Shown here in pieces: positions 1 through 7,211 of a DNA stretch of 42,933 nucleotides. Under the pieces are notes generated by a model. The model was not told the origin of the DNA, ran no database searches, and saw only the letters and a list, made by a program, of their open reading frames with translations. The stretch is from an uncultured Nostoc sp. (GTDB taxonomy: Bacteria; Cyanobacteriota; Cyanobacteriia; Cyanobacteriales; Nostocaceae): the NCBI RefSeq assembly GCF_937863485.1, contig NZ_CALMFY010000024.1, forward strand, positions 32,132 to 75,064. Reading direction: 5' to 3'. A program made the translations under genes and the position numbers. The first letter of the stretch is position 1; each line of letters starts with the position of its first letter.

Positions 1-443
1 CTTGTTGATATGGTTGCAAAGTTAATATTGTTGCAGTTGAGCTTCTGAGGGTGAATGTTGCACCTTTTATGCTGAAAGTTGCGGTTTAAAAGCTCAACTT
101 TGGGGTTTGGTACTGGAAACGTCTATGCAATGTCTACGACGGGCTACGCCTACGCACCATGTTTCATTTTATTTTAGGTATAAGTGAGCGCTCATACTGC
201 GCTAAATGAGTCTAAGAATCGAACCGCAGAGGCGCAGAGGACGCCGAGGAAGACAGAAGAGGGATCGTTAGCGCAGCTTATCGTACTCCTACTCTTAAGC
301 AAGCTATGCGTAGCGTTCCATTGGCACAGCCTCTCGTAGAGAAGGAAAGGCATCGCTATTATATAACTGTGTATTTGCTTAATTTTGGCATCAGTCGTTA
401 GGATAAGTTACAGGTCTAAAAATTATATCTACTGCTAGCAAAG
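1..443. repeat. Intergenic leader with dispersed repeat pieces
   Basis: I see no convincing gene here. About 222-250 contains the purine-rich CCGCAGAGGCGCAGAGGA sequence, common between genes in Nostoc-type genomes. About 267-357 contains pieces of the small dispersed repeat family (GCTATGCGTAGCGTTCC, CCTCTCGTAGAGAAGG) that recur in other orientations at 5491-5553, 28611-28730 and 40985-41070. A related fragment (GACGGGCTACGCCTACGC) lies near 137-155. The last 80 bases are AT-rich and presumably hold the promoter of the STAND NTPase, but I cannot assign -35/-10 boxes with confidence. Confidence 0.55.
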
Positions 444-2009
444 ATGAATATTGACCCTGTAGTTAATGCACTTAAAAGTATTGCTAAACCTGCGGCTTCT
501 CTAGTTATTAATCAAGCTCAACGCAATGAAACTGTAGTCAGACTCTTAAAGGAATTCAAGTTTGACCCAGTACAACCACCTAAAGATGTTGATGGTGTTT
601 ATGTTTATTCTTTAATTGAGTATGGTGTAGATCAGCAGGAAGTACTGCTGAATCTTTTTCGAGAAAGAGAAATTAAAAATGCTTTTTGGAGTGCTTATAC
701 TTCAAATAATCCCTTGGGTTTTTATAAGGAAGTAGAAAAGTTTTTGCAGGGGAAGGATTCAGAATTTGATATCCGATTGAAGAGAATTGAACTGCGATCG
801 CAGTTAGAAGAGTTTGGGGAAATATTTATTAAGGTTGCCAAAACAACTAAATCCAAAGAATTTGAGCCTTTCCCTGAATGGAATTTAGACGAGTATCCAG
901 CAGAATTCAAGTCATTAATTAGAGAAAAAAATCGCTCGTTTTGCGGTCGTAAGTTTGTTTTTGACGCATTTAAACAATTTTGTGACAAAAATTGCAGTGG
1001 TTACTTTACAGTAGTGGGTGATGCAGGGATGGGGAAGAGTACCATTGCTGCTAAATACGTCTGGGACAATAAATCACCATGCTATTTTAATATTCGCTCC
1101 GATGGTCGCAATCGACCGGAGCTATTTCTTGAAAGTATTCGCAAACAATTAATTAAGCGTTACCAGTTGCAGAATGCCCAGAAGGCTAATTTAGCAGATT
1201 TACTAGAACAGGTTAGCAAAAAACTGACTGCTGGCGATCGTCTTGTAATTGTAGTTGATGCTTTGGATGAAGTGGAACAAGAAGCAGGGGGGAATCTTTT
1301 AGATTTACCACCGTCGCTTCCTGAAAATGTATATTTTGTGTTAACTAGACGACCCTATACTAGAGATAAAAAACGCTTGTCTACACCAGATGTCCCGGTA
1401 GAGGAGTTAGATTTAAGGGGAAGTCAGTATGTTAATTTGAGTCGTGAAGATATTAAAGAATATATTCGGTTTTTTTTGAATGGCGATCAAGACTATAAGA
1501 ATGCACTTAGACAATGGATTAAAGACCGCAATATTTCTGAGAACGATTTTGTAGAGCAGGTAACAAATAAGAGTGAAAATAATTTCATGTACCTGCGCTA
1601 TGTTTTGTCAGGAATTGCTAAGGGTGATTATAATGACCTGAATTTAAAGCAATTACCTGATGGTCTTCAGGACTATTATCAAGTTCATTGGGTACAGATG
1701 GGAATGGATGAGAAACCCCAAGTAGTAAAAGTATTTATCCTGTTTATTTTAGTGGAGATTGGCACACCAATTCCCTATGAGATGATAGCGGAGATTACTG
1801 AACAAGATGAATATGATGTGCAATCGCTTTTAAATGAGTGGGTTGAGTATTTGAAGTTGCAAGATATAGAGGGAGAAAAGTGCTACAGCATCTATCACAC
1901 TAGTTTTTTAGACTTCTTGAAAGCACAAAGGGTTCTAGATTCCAAACGGAAGCTATTTCAAGAGGTTAATCAACGTATTGTGGACTACCTTGAAAGGAAG
2001 GTGGCGTGA
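444..2009 (+). CDS. NACHT-type STAND P-loop NTPase
   Basis: Predicted signalling ATPase of 521 aa. Residues 1-150 form a mostly helical N-terminal region of unknown type. A P-loop domain follows, with Walker A GDAGMGKST at 192-200 and a NACHT-like Walker B VVDALDE ending at residue 276. A helical winged-helix-like region then runs to the C-terminus (SIYHTSFLDFL near 475-485). Family knowledge: STAND NTPases keep the ATPase off until a sensor region, often WD40 or TPR repeats, detects a ligand. Here the WD40 sensor is a separate gene beginning 1 bp after this stop, so the two are probably translationally coupled and act together. The 4611-5861 gene is a paralogue: FxGRxFVF, the P-loop and SENNFMYL are shared. 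The effector activity is unknown. An antiviral role is possible but only inferred. Confidence 0.85.
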   Translation: MNIDPVVNALKSIAKPAASLVINQAQRNETVVRLLKEFKFDPVQPPKDVDGVYVYSLIEYGVDQQEVLLNLFREREIKNAFWSAYTSNNPLGFYKEVEKFLQGKDSEFDIRLKRIELRSQLEEFGEIFIKVAKTTKSKEFEPFPEWNLDEYPAEFKSLIREKNRSFCGRKFVFDAFKQFCDKNCSGYFTVVGDAGMGKSTIAAKYVWDNKSPCYFNIRSDGRNRPELFLESIRKQLIKRYQLQNAQKANLADLLEQVSKKLTAGDRLVIVVDALDEVEQEAGGNLLDLPPSLPENVYFVLTRRPYTRDKKRLSTPDVPVEELDLRGSQYVNLSREDIKEYIRFFLNGDQDYKNALRQWIKDRNISENDFVEQVTNKSENNFMYLRYVLSGIAKGDYNDLNLKQLPDGLQDYYQVHWVQMGMDEKPQVVKVFILFILVEIGTPIPYEMIAEITEQDEYDVQSLLNEWVEYLKLQDIEGEKCYSIYHTSFLDFLKAQRVLDSKRKLFQEVNQRIVDYLERKVA

Positions 2010-2010
2010 G

Positions 2011-3507
2011 ATGGAAAAATTAGCTGACAAGTTAGCAGCACAAAGTCCTGCTTTTCAACGTGCTTACTTGGGTAGTTTAGCGCCAAACTCGATGAAGTCG
2101 GGAAATTTGCAGAAGTATTACCAAACTCTGGCTGATTTTAATTTCCTAAGCGCAAAGATTAACCATCCTGAGTTTGGAGTGCAAGCGCTAATTGAAGATT
2201 ATGATTTGGTTGACGATTTAGAGGTATTAGAAAACTCCAAATACAACCTGGAGAAAGTAAAGGCACTAAAATTTATCCAAGGAACACTGCAATTATCAGC
2301 GCATATTTTAGCAACGGATGAAAGACAATTAGCGAGTCAATTGTGGGGACGTTTATCAAGCCAGAAAATGCCAGAGGAAATTCAGGCATTATTGGCACAA
2401 GCAAAGCAAGTAATAAGTTTCCCCTGGTTGTGTCCATTGACTCCTAGCTTAATTTCACCAGGAGGACGCTTGCTACGTACCCTCACTGGTCATACTTCCG
2501 GGGTAAGTGGAGTCACCGTCACTTCTAATGGCTTGCAGGTGATTTCTGCTTCAATTGACTCCACCCTCAAAATCTGGAATCTAATAACAGGAGAAGAATT
2601 ATTTACCCTTAAGGGTCACAATAACTCAGTAAATGCAGTTGTTGTCACCCCTGATGGTCAGAAGGTGATTTCTGCTTCCACAGATAAGACCCTCAAAGTC
2701 TGGAATCTAATAACAGGAGAAGAACTATTGACCCTCAATGGTCATAATGGCTGGGTAAATGCCGTTGTTGTCACCCCTGATGGTCAGCAGATAATTTCTG
2801 CTTCTAGAGACAAGACCCTTAAAATCTGGAACCTGAAATCTGGAAAACAACTATTGACCCTTAATAGTCATAAGGACTCGGTAAAAGCAGTTGCCATCAC
2901 CCCCAATGGCCAGCAGATAATTTCCGCCTCCAATGACAAGACCCTCAAAATCTGGAATTTGGCAACCGGAGAAGAACTATTTTACGTTAATGTTCTTAAT
3001 GACACTGTAAAACCAGTCACCTTCACACCCTATGGTCAGCAGTTAATTTCCGCTTCCTATGACTTCACTCTTAAAATCTGGAATTTGTCCGCAGAAGAAA
3101 AACTATTCACACTCAATAGTCATAAATACTCGGTAAATGCCGTCGCCATCACTGCTAATAGTCAACAGGTGATTTCTGCTTCTAAAGACAATACCCTTAA
3201 AGTTTGGAATTTGGCAACAAAAGAAGAAATACTTACTCTCAATGGACATAATGACTCAATAAATGCCGTCGCCATTACCCCTAATGGTAAACAGGTGATT
3301 TCTGCTTCCAGAGATAAAACTCTTAAAGTTTGGAATCTGGCAACAGGAGAAGAAATATTTACTTTCAGTGGTCATAATGACTCAGTACGTGCAGTAGCCG
3401 TCACCCCCAATGGTAAACAAGTAATTTCTGCTTCCAAAGAAAAGACACTCAAAATTTGGAATCTCGCAAAAGGAGAAGAAATATTTACACTCAATGGTCA
3501 TAAATAA
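2011..3507 (+). CDS. WD40 sensor partner of the STAND NTPase, part before the premature stop
   Basis: The start is the ATG at 2011, with an AAGGAAGG-like ribosome site just upstream and the previous gene's TGA at 2007-2009. An in-frame TTG at 1978 would overlap the NTPase gene and is less likely. Residues 1-150 are helical and resemble the linker before the propeller in fused NACHT-WD40 proteins. Eight WD40 units of about 42 aa follow, each with a GH dipeptide, a hydrophobic strand, ISAS and a final (I/V)WN. The frame stops at TAA 3505-3507 inside the GHK-x-SVKAV part of repeat 9, and four further repeats continue in the same frame to 3999. As read, the product has about 498 aa and ends part-way through a propeller. 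The repeats are very similar at the DNA level, which would favour recombination within the gene. Confidence 0.8.
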   Translation: MEKLADKLAAQSPAFQRAYLGSLAPNSMKSGNLQKYYQTLADFNFLSAKINHPEFGVQALIEDYDLVDDLEVLENSKYNLEKVKALKFIQGTLQLSAHILATDERQLASQLWGRLSSQKMPEEIQALLAQAKQVISFPWLCPLTPSLISPGGRLLRTLTGHTSGVSGVTVTSNGLQVISASIDSTLKIWNLITGEELFTLKGHNNSVNAVVVTPDGQKVISASTDKTLKVWNLITGEELLTLNGHNGWVNAVVVTPDGQQIISASRDKTLKIWNLKSGKQLLTLNSHKDSVKAVAITPNGQQIISASNDKTLKIWNLATGEELFYVNVLNDTVKPVTFTPYGQQLISASYDFTLKIWNLSAEEKLFTLNSHKYSVNAVAITANSQQVISASKDNTLKVWNLATKEEILTLNGHNDSINAVAITPNGKQVISASRDKTLKVWNLATGEEIFTFSGHNDSVRAVAVTPNGKQVISASKEKTLKIWNLAKGEEIFTLNGHK

Positions 3508-3999
3508 TCAGTAAAAGCAGTCACAATAACTCCCAAAGGACAGCAGGAGATTTCTGCTTCTACAGACAAGACCCTTAAAGTGTGGAATCTGGCAACAGGA
3601 GAAGAACTATTAACTCTCAATGGTCATAATTTATCGATACGCACAGTAGCAGTCGCCCCCAATGGTAAACAGGTGATTTCTGCTTCCGATGACAAGACCC
3701 TCAAAATTTGGAGTCTCGCGACAGGAGAAGAACTATTGACCCTGAATGGTCATAACTTTTCAGTAAAAGCAGTCACCATTACTCCCAATGGACAGCAGGC
3801 GATTTCCACTTCTGATGATAGTACCCTCAAAATCTGGAGTATCGCAACAGGAGAATTCACTGCCACTTTCACAGGGGATAGTTCCATTAATTGCTGTGCA
3901 GTTGCACCAGACGGTATGACAATTGTGGCAGGCGAACAATCAGGTAGGGTGCATTTTTTGCGTCTTCAAGGGATGAGAGAAGAATCAGGGGAGAAGTAA
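3508..3999 (+). pseudogene. WD40 C-terminal part cut off by in-frame TAA
   Basis: This is the same reading frame as 2011-3507, picking up directly after TAA 3505-3507. It completes repeat 9 (SVKAVTITP) and adds repeats 10, 11 and a diverged 12, then ends with GEQSGRVHFLRLQG and the stop at 3997-3999. Unbroken, the gene would encode about 662 residues with 12 WD40 repeats. A neighbouring repeat reads GHK/SHK-Tyr-SV with TAC at the matching codon, so one C-to-A change explains the stop. A Met codon at 3580 could start a 139-aa fragment, but I see no ribosome site there. Readthrough or assembly error are the alternatives to pseudogenisation. Confidence 0.75.
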
Positions 4000-4001
4000 T
4001 T

Positions 4002-4577
4002 TTATCTGCCAAAGATTTCATTGACGGTAATATTAACATCGGGGAAAGCTTTAATTGATAAAGTTTGACCACTAGCGAACTTTTGCATATGCTGATATCT
4101 TGCGGCTGTAGGTTGTTGATAAACTTCCACAATTTGCTCGTTAATATCTACTAACCAAACTTCAATTATGTTTGCTTCTGCATATAAAGGAATTTTCTCT
4201 TCCCGGTCATACATCACAGTCGAATCAGATACTTCAATTAGTAAAAAAATATCCTGGGGTTGGGGGTGTGCAGTGGCGTAGAAATCATCACGGGGTTTAA
4301 GTAATGCGACATCTGGCTGAGGTTCTGAGTTATTGTTCAACGCGATCGGATTTTGAGCAGCAAGTATAACGCCTTTACCCAACAGCTGCACCAACAGATT
4401 AACAAGTCGATTTACACAAGCAGCGTGTTTTGTTCCAATCGGCGACATCTCAATAATCTCTCCCCGAATCAATTCCACCCGGTCATCCTCTGTGAGAATC
4501 CCCGACTCAACCATCTTATGATATTGCTCAACTGTGAATTTCCGTCTTAGCAATTGTACAGACATCGCCACCTCCAC
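4002..4577 (-). CDS. Uma2 family endonuclease-like protein (DUF820)
   Basis: A 191-aa protein of the Uma2/DUF820 family, a PD-(D/E)XK-fold group that is greatly expanded in cyanobacteria and whose function is mostly untested. Visible family marks are the opening FTVEQYHKMVESGILTEDDR, ELIRGEIIEMSPIG, the acidic EPQPDVALLKP, and LLIEVSDST followed by DREEKIPLYAEANIIEVWLVD, which supply the D...E-x-S...K pattern of the active site. The start may be at 4577 or at the internal ATG at 4565 (MSVQLLRR). It is convergent with the WD40 gene, its stop lying 2 bp from that gene's stop. It is divergent from the second NTPase, with only 33 bp between the two starts, so their promoters must overlap. Confidence 0.88.
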   Translation of the reverse strand: MEVAMSVQLLRRKFTVEQYHKMVESGILTEDDRVELIRGEIIEMSPIGTKHAACVNRLVNLLVQLLGKGVILAAQNPIALNNNSEPQPDVALLKPRDDFYATAHPQPQDIFLLIEVSDSTVMYDREEKIPLYAEANIIEVWLVDINEQIVEVYQQPTAARYQHMQKFASGQTLSIKAFPDVNITVNEIFGR

Positions 4578-4610
4578 TGTTGCCTCATCTTTTAATTATT
4601 CTCCAAAATT

Positions 4611-5861
4611 ATGAACTCACCACCCAAACCACCCACTGCAATCAATTCCAGAGGACATCCAACGGAGTTTGAGCAAATCATTCAACAAAAAAGCCACAAC
4701 TTTGTCGGTCGTGAATTTGTTTTCACCGCTATTAACAATTTTCTCCACCGCCATAACCAGGGTTACTTCACTATCATTGGCGCACCCGGTAGCGGGAAAA
4801 GTGCCATTCTCGCCAAATATCTGACAAATAATCCTCAAGTTATTTATTACAATGCCGAACTTGAGGGTAAAAATCATGCTGACAAATTTCTCATAAATAT
4901 CTGCACGCAACTCATTCATCAATACTCGCTTAATTACACCTCCCTCCCTGATAACGCCACAGAGGGAAGTTGGTTTTTCTCTAGTCTTCTCCAGCAAATC
5001 AGCGATGAGTTAGAACCTGATCAAAAACTGATAATTGCCATTGATGGGTTGAATTGCATTGACCGTAACAGCCAACCACCTGGTACAAATCTGTTTTATC
5101 TCCCCCGCTATCTCCCGGATGGGGTCTATTTCCTCCTCACTCGTAGACCTTTCTTGCGGGAGAAGTCGGGTTTATTAATTGAAACGCCGTCGCAAAGTCT
5201 TGATTTAGCAGATTATCCACAACAAAATCGCCAAGATATCCAAGCATATATTCAAAATTACCTAACCCCCCTTCCCTACGAGGGAAGGGGGGAACAAGAT
5301 TGCTCCCCTCCCTTACAAGGGGAGGGGTTGGGGGAGAGGTCAAATCTTAAATCTTGGCTAAGTAATTACCAGATTAATGAGCAAGAATTCTCCGTAGATG
5401 CGGAGCAGCTTGCCGTTAGGCATCGCCTCACCACTTTAAGCGAAAATAATTTCATGTATCTCAGTCAGGTAATAAGTGCGATACCTTCTCTACGAGAGGC
5501 TACGCCAACGGTAAGCTTTCCTGCGGAACGCTGCGCGAACGCTAACGCAGAAAATTTCTACCCGGAACCTTTTCAGTACAATCAACTCCCGCCTGGTTTA
5601 GAAGCATATTATCAGCAGCATTTACACAAAATGATTCCACCCGAACAAGGGGCTGAGTTTAGCATAGATGTGTTAAATGTCTTAATCCAGCAGCAAAAAG
5701 CAATATCAGTGCATGCGATCGCACAAATCATTGATACTGATGAGTATGAAGTTGAGGAAGTGCTAGAAAATTGGCTAGAGTTCTTACAGCAACAACGAAT
5801 CGCCTCAGAAACCCATTACAGTCTCTATCACTCCAACTTTCGAGACTGGCTAGGTAGATAA
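4611..5861 (+). CDS. Short STAND/NACHT-like NTPase with repeat-derived insertions
   Basis: A 416-aa paralogue of the 444-2009 protein. It lacks the N-terminal 150-residue domain and has no following WD40 gene. Walker A is GAPGSGKS at residues 57-64. The Walker B position reads IIAIDGLNCID, so the second acidic pair found in the paralogue (DALDE) is missing and ATP hydrolysis may be weakened. Aligned to the paralogue it has three extra segments at about 219-246, 262-271 and 292-316. Their DNA (about 5267-5341, 5389-5430, 5490-5555) matches or resembles dispersed palindromic repeats, all inserted in frame. It ends at SLYHSNFRDWLGR, about 30 residues earlier than the paralogue. It may be a decaying relative or a stand-alone switch protein; no ligand or effector can be named. 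Confidence 0.8.
   Translation: MNSPPKPPTAINSRGHPTEFEQIIQQKSHNFVGREFVFTAINNFLHRHNQGYFTIIGAPGSGKSAILAKYLTNNPQVIYYNAELEGKNHADKFLINICTQLIHQYSLNYTSLPDNATEGSWFFSSLLQQISDELEPDQKLIIAIDGLNCIDRNSQPPGTNLFYLPRYLPDGVYFLLTRRPFLREKSGLLIETPSQSLDLADYPQQNRQDIQAYIQNYLTPLPYEGRGEQDCSPPLQGEGLGERSNLKSWLSNYQINEQEFSVDAEQLAVRHRLTTLSENNFMYLSQVISAIPSLREATPTVSFPAERCANANAENFYPEPFQYNQLPPGLEAYYQQHLHKMIPPEQGAEFSIDVLNVLIQQQKAISVHAIAQIIDTDEYEVEEVLENWLEFLQQQRIASETHYSLYHSNFRDWLGR
5267..5341. repeat. Inverted dispersed repeat inside a CDS
   Basis: CCCTTCCCTACGAGGGAAGGGG followed by a second arm pair CCCCTCCCTTACAAGGGGAGG and GTTGGGGGAGAGGT. This C/G-rich double palindrome is typical of intergenic repeats in cyanobacteria. Here it lies within the NTPase frame and is translated as LPYEGRGEQ...PPLQGEGLGE. 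The paralogous gene lacks it. Confidence 0.8.
5490..5555. repeat. Small dispersed repeat inside a CDS
   Basis: The stretch with CTTCTCTACGAGAGGCTACG and GCGGAACGCTGCGCGAACGC is nearly the same as part of the intergenic repeat at 28611-28700 (CTTCTCTACGAGAGGCTGCG ... GCTCCGCGAACG). It is carried in frame by the 4611-5861 gene and accounts for about 22 residues absent from the paralogue. Such small dispersed repeats are known in Nostoc; the mobilising factor is not known to me. Confidence 0.78.
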
Positions 5862-5895
5862 GCATTTAAAACCCTCTAAAAAATTTCCCTAACCC

Positions 5896-5901
5896 TCTCC
5901 A
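5896..5901 (+). repeat. Left 6-bp direct repeat (target-site duplication)
   Basis: TCTCCA directly before the left terminal inverted repeat. The identical TCTCCA sits directly after the right terminus at 17565-17570. Tn7-type elements usually duplicate 5 bp. The sixth base may be chance, or the element's true ends may be offset by one base. Confidence 0.8.
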
Positions 5902-6054
5902 TGCGACAACAAGCACTAGTTGTCCACGGCGACAAGCAGTAGTTGTCCAAGAAGCACTCTGAAATCCTTATTCTTTCGTCAATGCGCTCACAGCAAAAAT
6001 TCTCTTGACAAGCATTAGTTGACCCAATGTAGAAATACTAGGCATTAGTTGACC
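5902..6054 (+). repeat. Left end: terminal inverted repeat plus three internal copies
   Basis: There are four related sites in the same orientation: 5902-5925 (the terminal repeat), 5930-5948 (CGACAAGCAGTAGTTGTCC), 6007-6024 (GACAAGCATTAGTTGACC) and 6037-6054 (ACTAGGCATTAGTTGACC). The core ACAAGC(A/N)nTAGTTG is constant. Unequal spacing of several transposase sites at an end is characteristic of Tn7-like ends. Confidence 0.8.
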
Positions 6055-6242
6055 AAAAGTAGTAACTTAATTTCTTCTTGGCTTTTGAAAGCAGCATCCT
6101 CAGATATCCTGTCCAAAGACAGAATAGGCTTGTCATCTGAATCAGCGTGACATAACCTAAAAGCAGTTTGCACAAAATTATACTTTCTAGCATTTGGTAG
6201 TTTAGAGGTTAGAAATTTAACGCTTCCTTTAAACCTCCAAAA
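6045..6242 (-). pseudogene. Start-less reading frame remnant at the left end
   Basis: An open frame of 65 codons on the minus strand ends with a stop (6045-6047) located inside the innermost left-end repeat. It contains ARKYNFVQTAFRLCHADSDD and SLDRISEDAAFKSQEEIKLL, which look like a genuine soluble protein, but there is no ATG and a stop bounds it upstream. I do not recognise the family. It may be the tail of a truncated cargo or transposition gene, or a chance frame. Confidence 0.3.
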
Positions 6243-6257
6243 TTACGGTTAAGAAAA

Positions 6258-6674
6258 ATGAATACATTACTTTTTCAAGCTCAACTTATAATGCTCCATT
6301 TATCTTTATTAGCTGCCGAAAGTGAAGTCAGAGAACTTAAACTCATCGCGCCATCAATAGCAAGTATGGCAGCATTACGCGGAGTTGCATTACATAAAGA
6401 GTTCGGCGGTGGTAAACATTTGACCTTAGCTGAGGCGATCGCACACGAAAAACCTCTGACCCTCGAAGATATTAATACAATGGTGGATTTTTTTGAGAAA
6501 TTCAAACCAGACATGGACGATCCAGGGTGGTACAATCCTGAGAAACCCTCTGTAGGTTGGATTCGTTGGTCTCTCATGGGAGGCCAGTCTGGTAAAAACT
6601 GGTCACTAGACACCAAAAAGATGGTTGAAGAAGGTTTGAAAGATAAATCTATCAAAATAAAGACGCCGGAATAA
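6258..6674 (+). CDS. Small protein with phage-type PSxGxIxWxLxGG motif
   Basis: A 138-aa protein, the first gene inside the mobile element, about 105 bp upstream of hsdR. The C-terminal half contains ALRGVALHKEFGGGKHLT, then LTLEDINTMVDFFEKF, DDPGWYNPEKPSVGWIRWSL and MGGQSGKNW. This order (a basic xLRxEFGRGG-like patch, a short helix with MVDFF, then PSxGxIxWxLWGGxxGxxW) resembles a small module I know from phage and prophage proteins, where it is attached to various structural or processing proteins. No catalytic residues are apparent. Function is unknown; it could be phage-derived cargo or an accessory of the RM operon. The ATG at 6258 has no strong ribosome site, and an internal Met at residue 12 is an alternative start. 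Confidence 0.6.
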   Translation: MNTLLFQAQLIMLHLSLLAAESEVRELKLIAPSIASMAALRGVALHKEFGGGKHLTLAEAIAHEKPLTLEDINTMVDFFEKFKPDMDDPGWYNPEKPSVGWIRWSLMGGQSGKNWSLDTKKMVEEGLKDKSIKIKTPE

Positions 6675-6779
6675 ATATACAGCAGGATAAATACTAAAGC
6701 TTCTAGTTTTTCTAGGTTGCTTTATTTGGCGATCGCAATTGGGAATACTAATATAAGTAAAGTTTTAAAATATACTTTA

Positions 6780-7211
6780 ATGTCCTCAAGCGAAGCCTTC
6801 ACCAGAACCGAATTAATAGACCCAGCTTTAGAACTAGCAGGATGGAACCTGAAAGACCCAAACCAGGTAGGGTTTGAAATTCCAGTGGATGGCTATGATG
6901 CAGAACCTTGGAACGGCATCACTGACTATTGCTTGTATCAGGCTAATGGTGAAGTAATAGCTGTAGTTGAGGCCAAACGACAAAGCCGCGATCCACGTAT
7001 TGCTCAAACACAGGTAGAACATTACGTTACAGAAATAGAGAAGCATCAAAATTTTCGCCCTTTTGCATTTATGACGAATGGGCGAGAATTTTATTTTTGG
7101 GATGTAGGTAATTCTGCTAAAAGACAAGTTGCTGGCTTCTTCTCGCCAGCAGATTTGGAAAATTTACTCTACATCCGCCAGAATAAAATTTCGTTATTTA
7201 GTGCCAATTAA
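6780..7211 (+). CDS. hsdR: Type I restriction enzyme HsdR, N-terminal nuclease part (frameshifted)
   Basis: The start is the ATG at 6780 (MSSSEAFTRTELIDPALELA). The in-frame TTG at 6717 would add residues unlike the family. This 143-residue piece is the HSDR_N nuclease domain, with the PD-(D/E)XK pattern visible as D49 in GITDYCLY and E64-A-K66 in AVVEAKRQ. It ends at TAA 7209-7211, just where the helicase frame starts in the next register. VPINTLIARRSYQQ, the usual continuation of the family, begins at 7201 one frame over. One extra base around TTATTTAG (7194-7201), or a 2-base loss, explains the break. As read, this nuclease domain is separated from its motor, so restriction is probably lost while modification could persist. 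Confidence 0.85.
   Translation: MSSSEAFTRTELIDPALELAGWNLKDPNQVGFEIPVDGYDAEPWNGITDYCLYQANGEVIAVVEAKRQSRDPRIAQTQVEHYVTEIEKHQNFRPFAFMTNGREFYFWDVGNSAKRQVAGFFSPADLENLLYIRQNKISLFSAN

Noticed and set aside
1978..2010. TTG start for the WD40 gene
   Set aside because: It would overlap the NTPase gene. The ATG at 2011 has a good ribosome site and gives the normal start.
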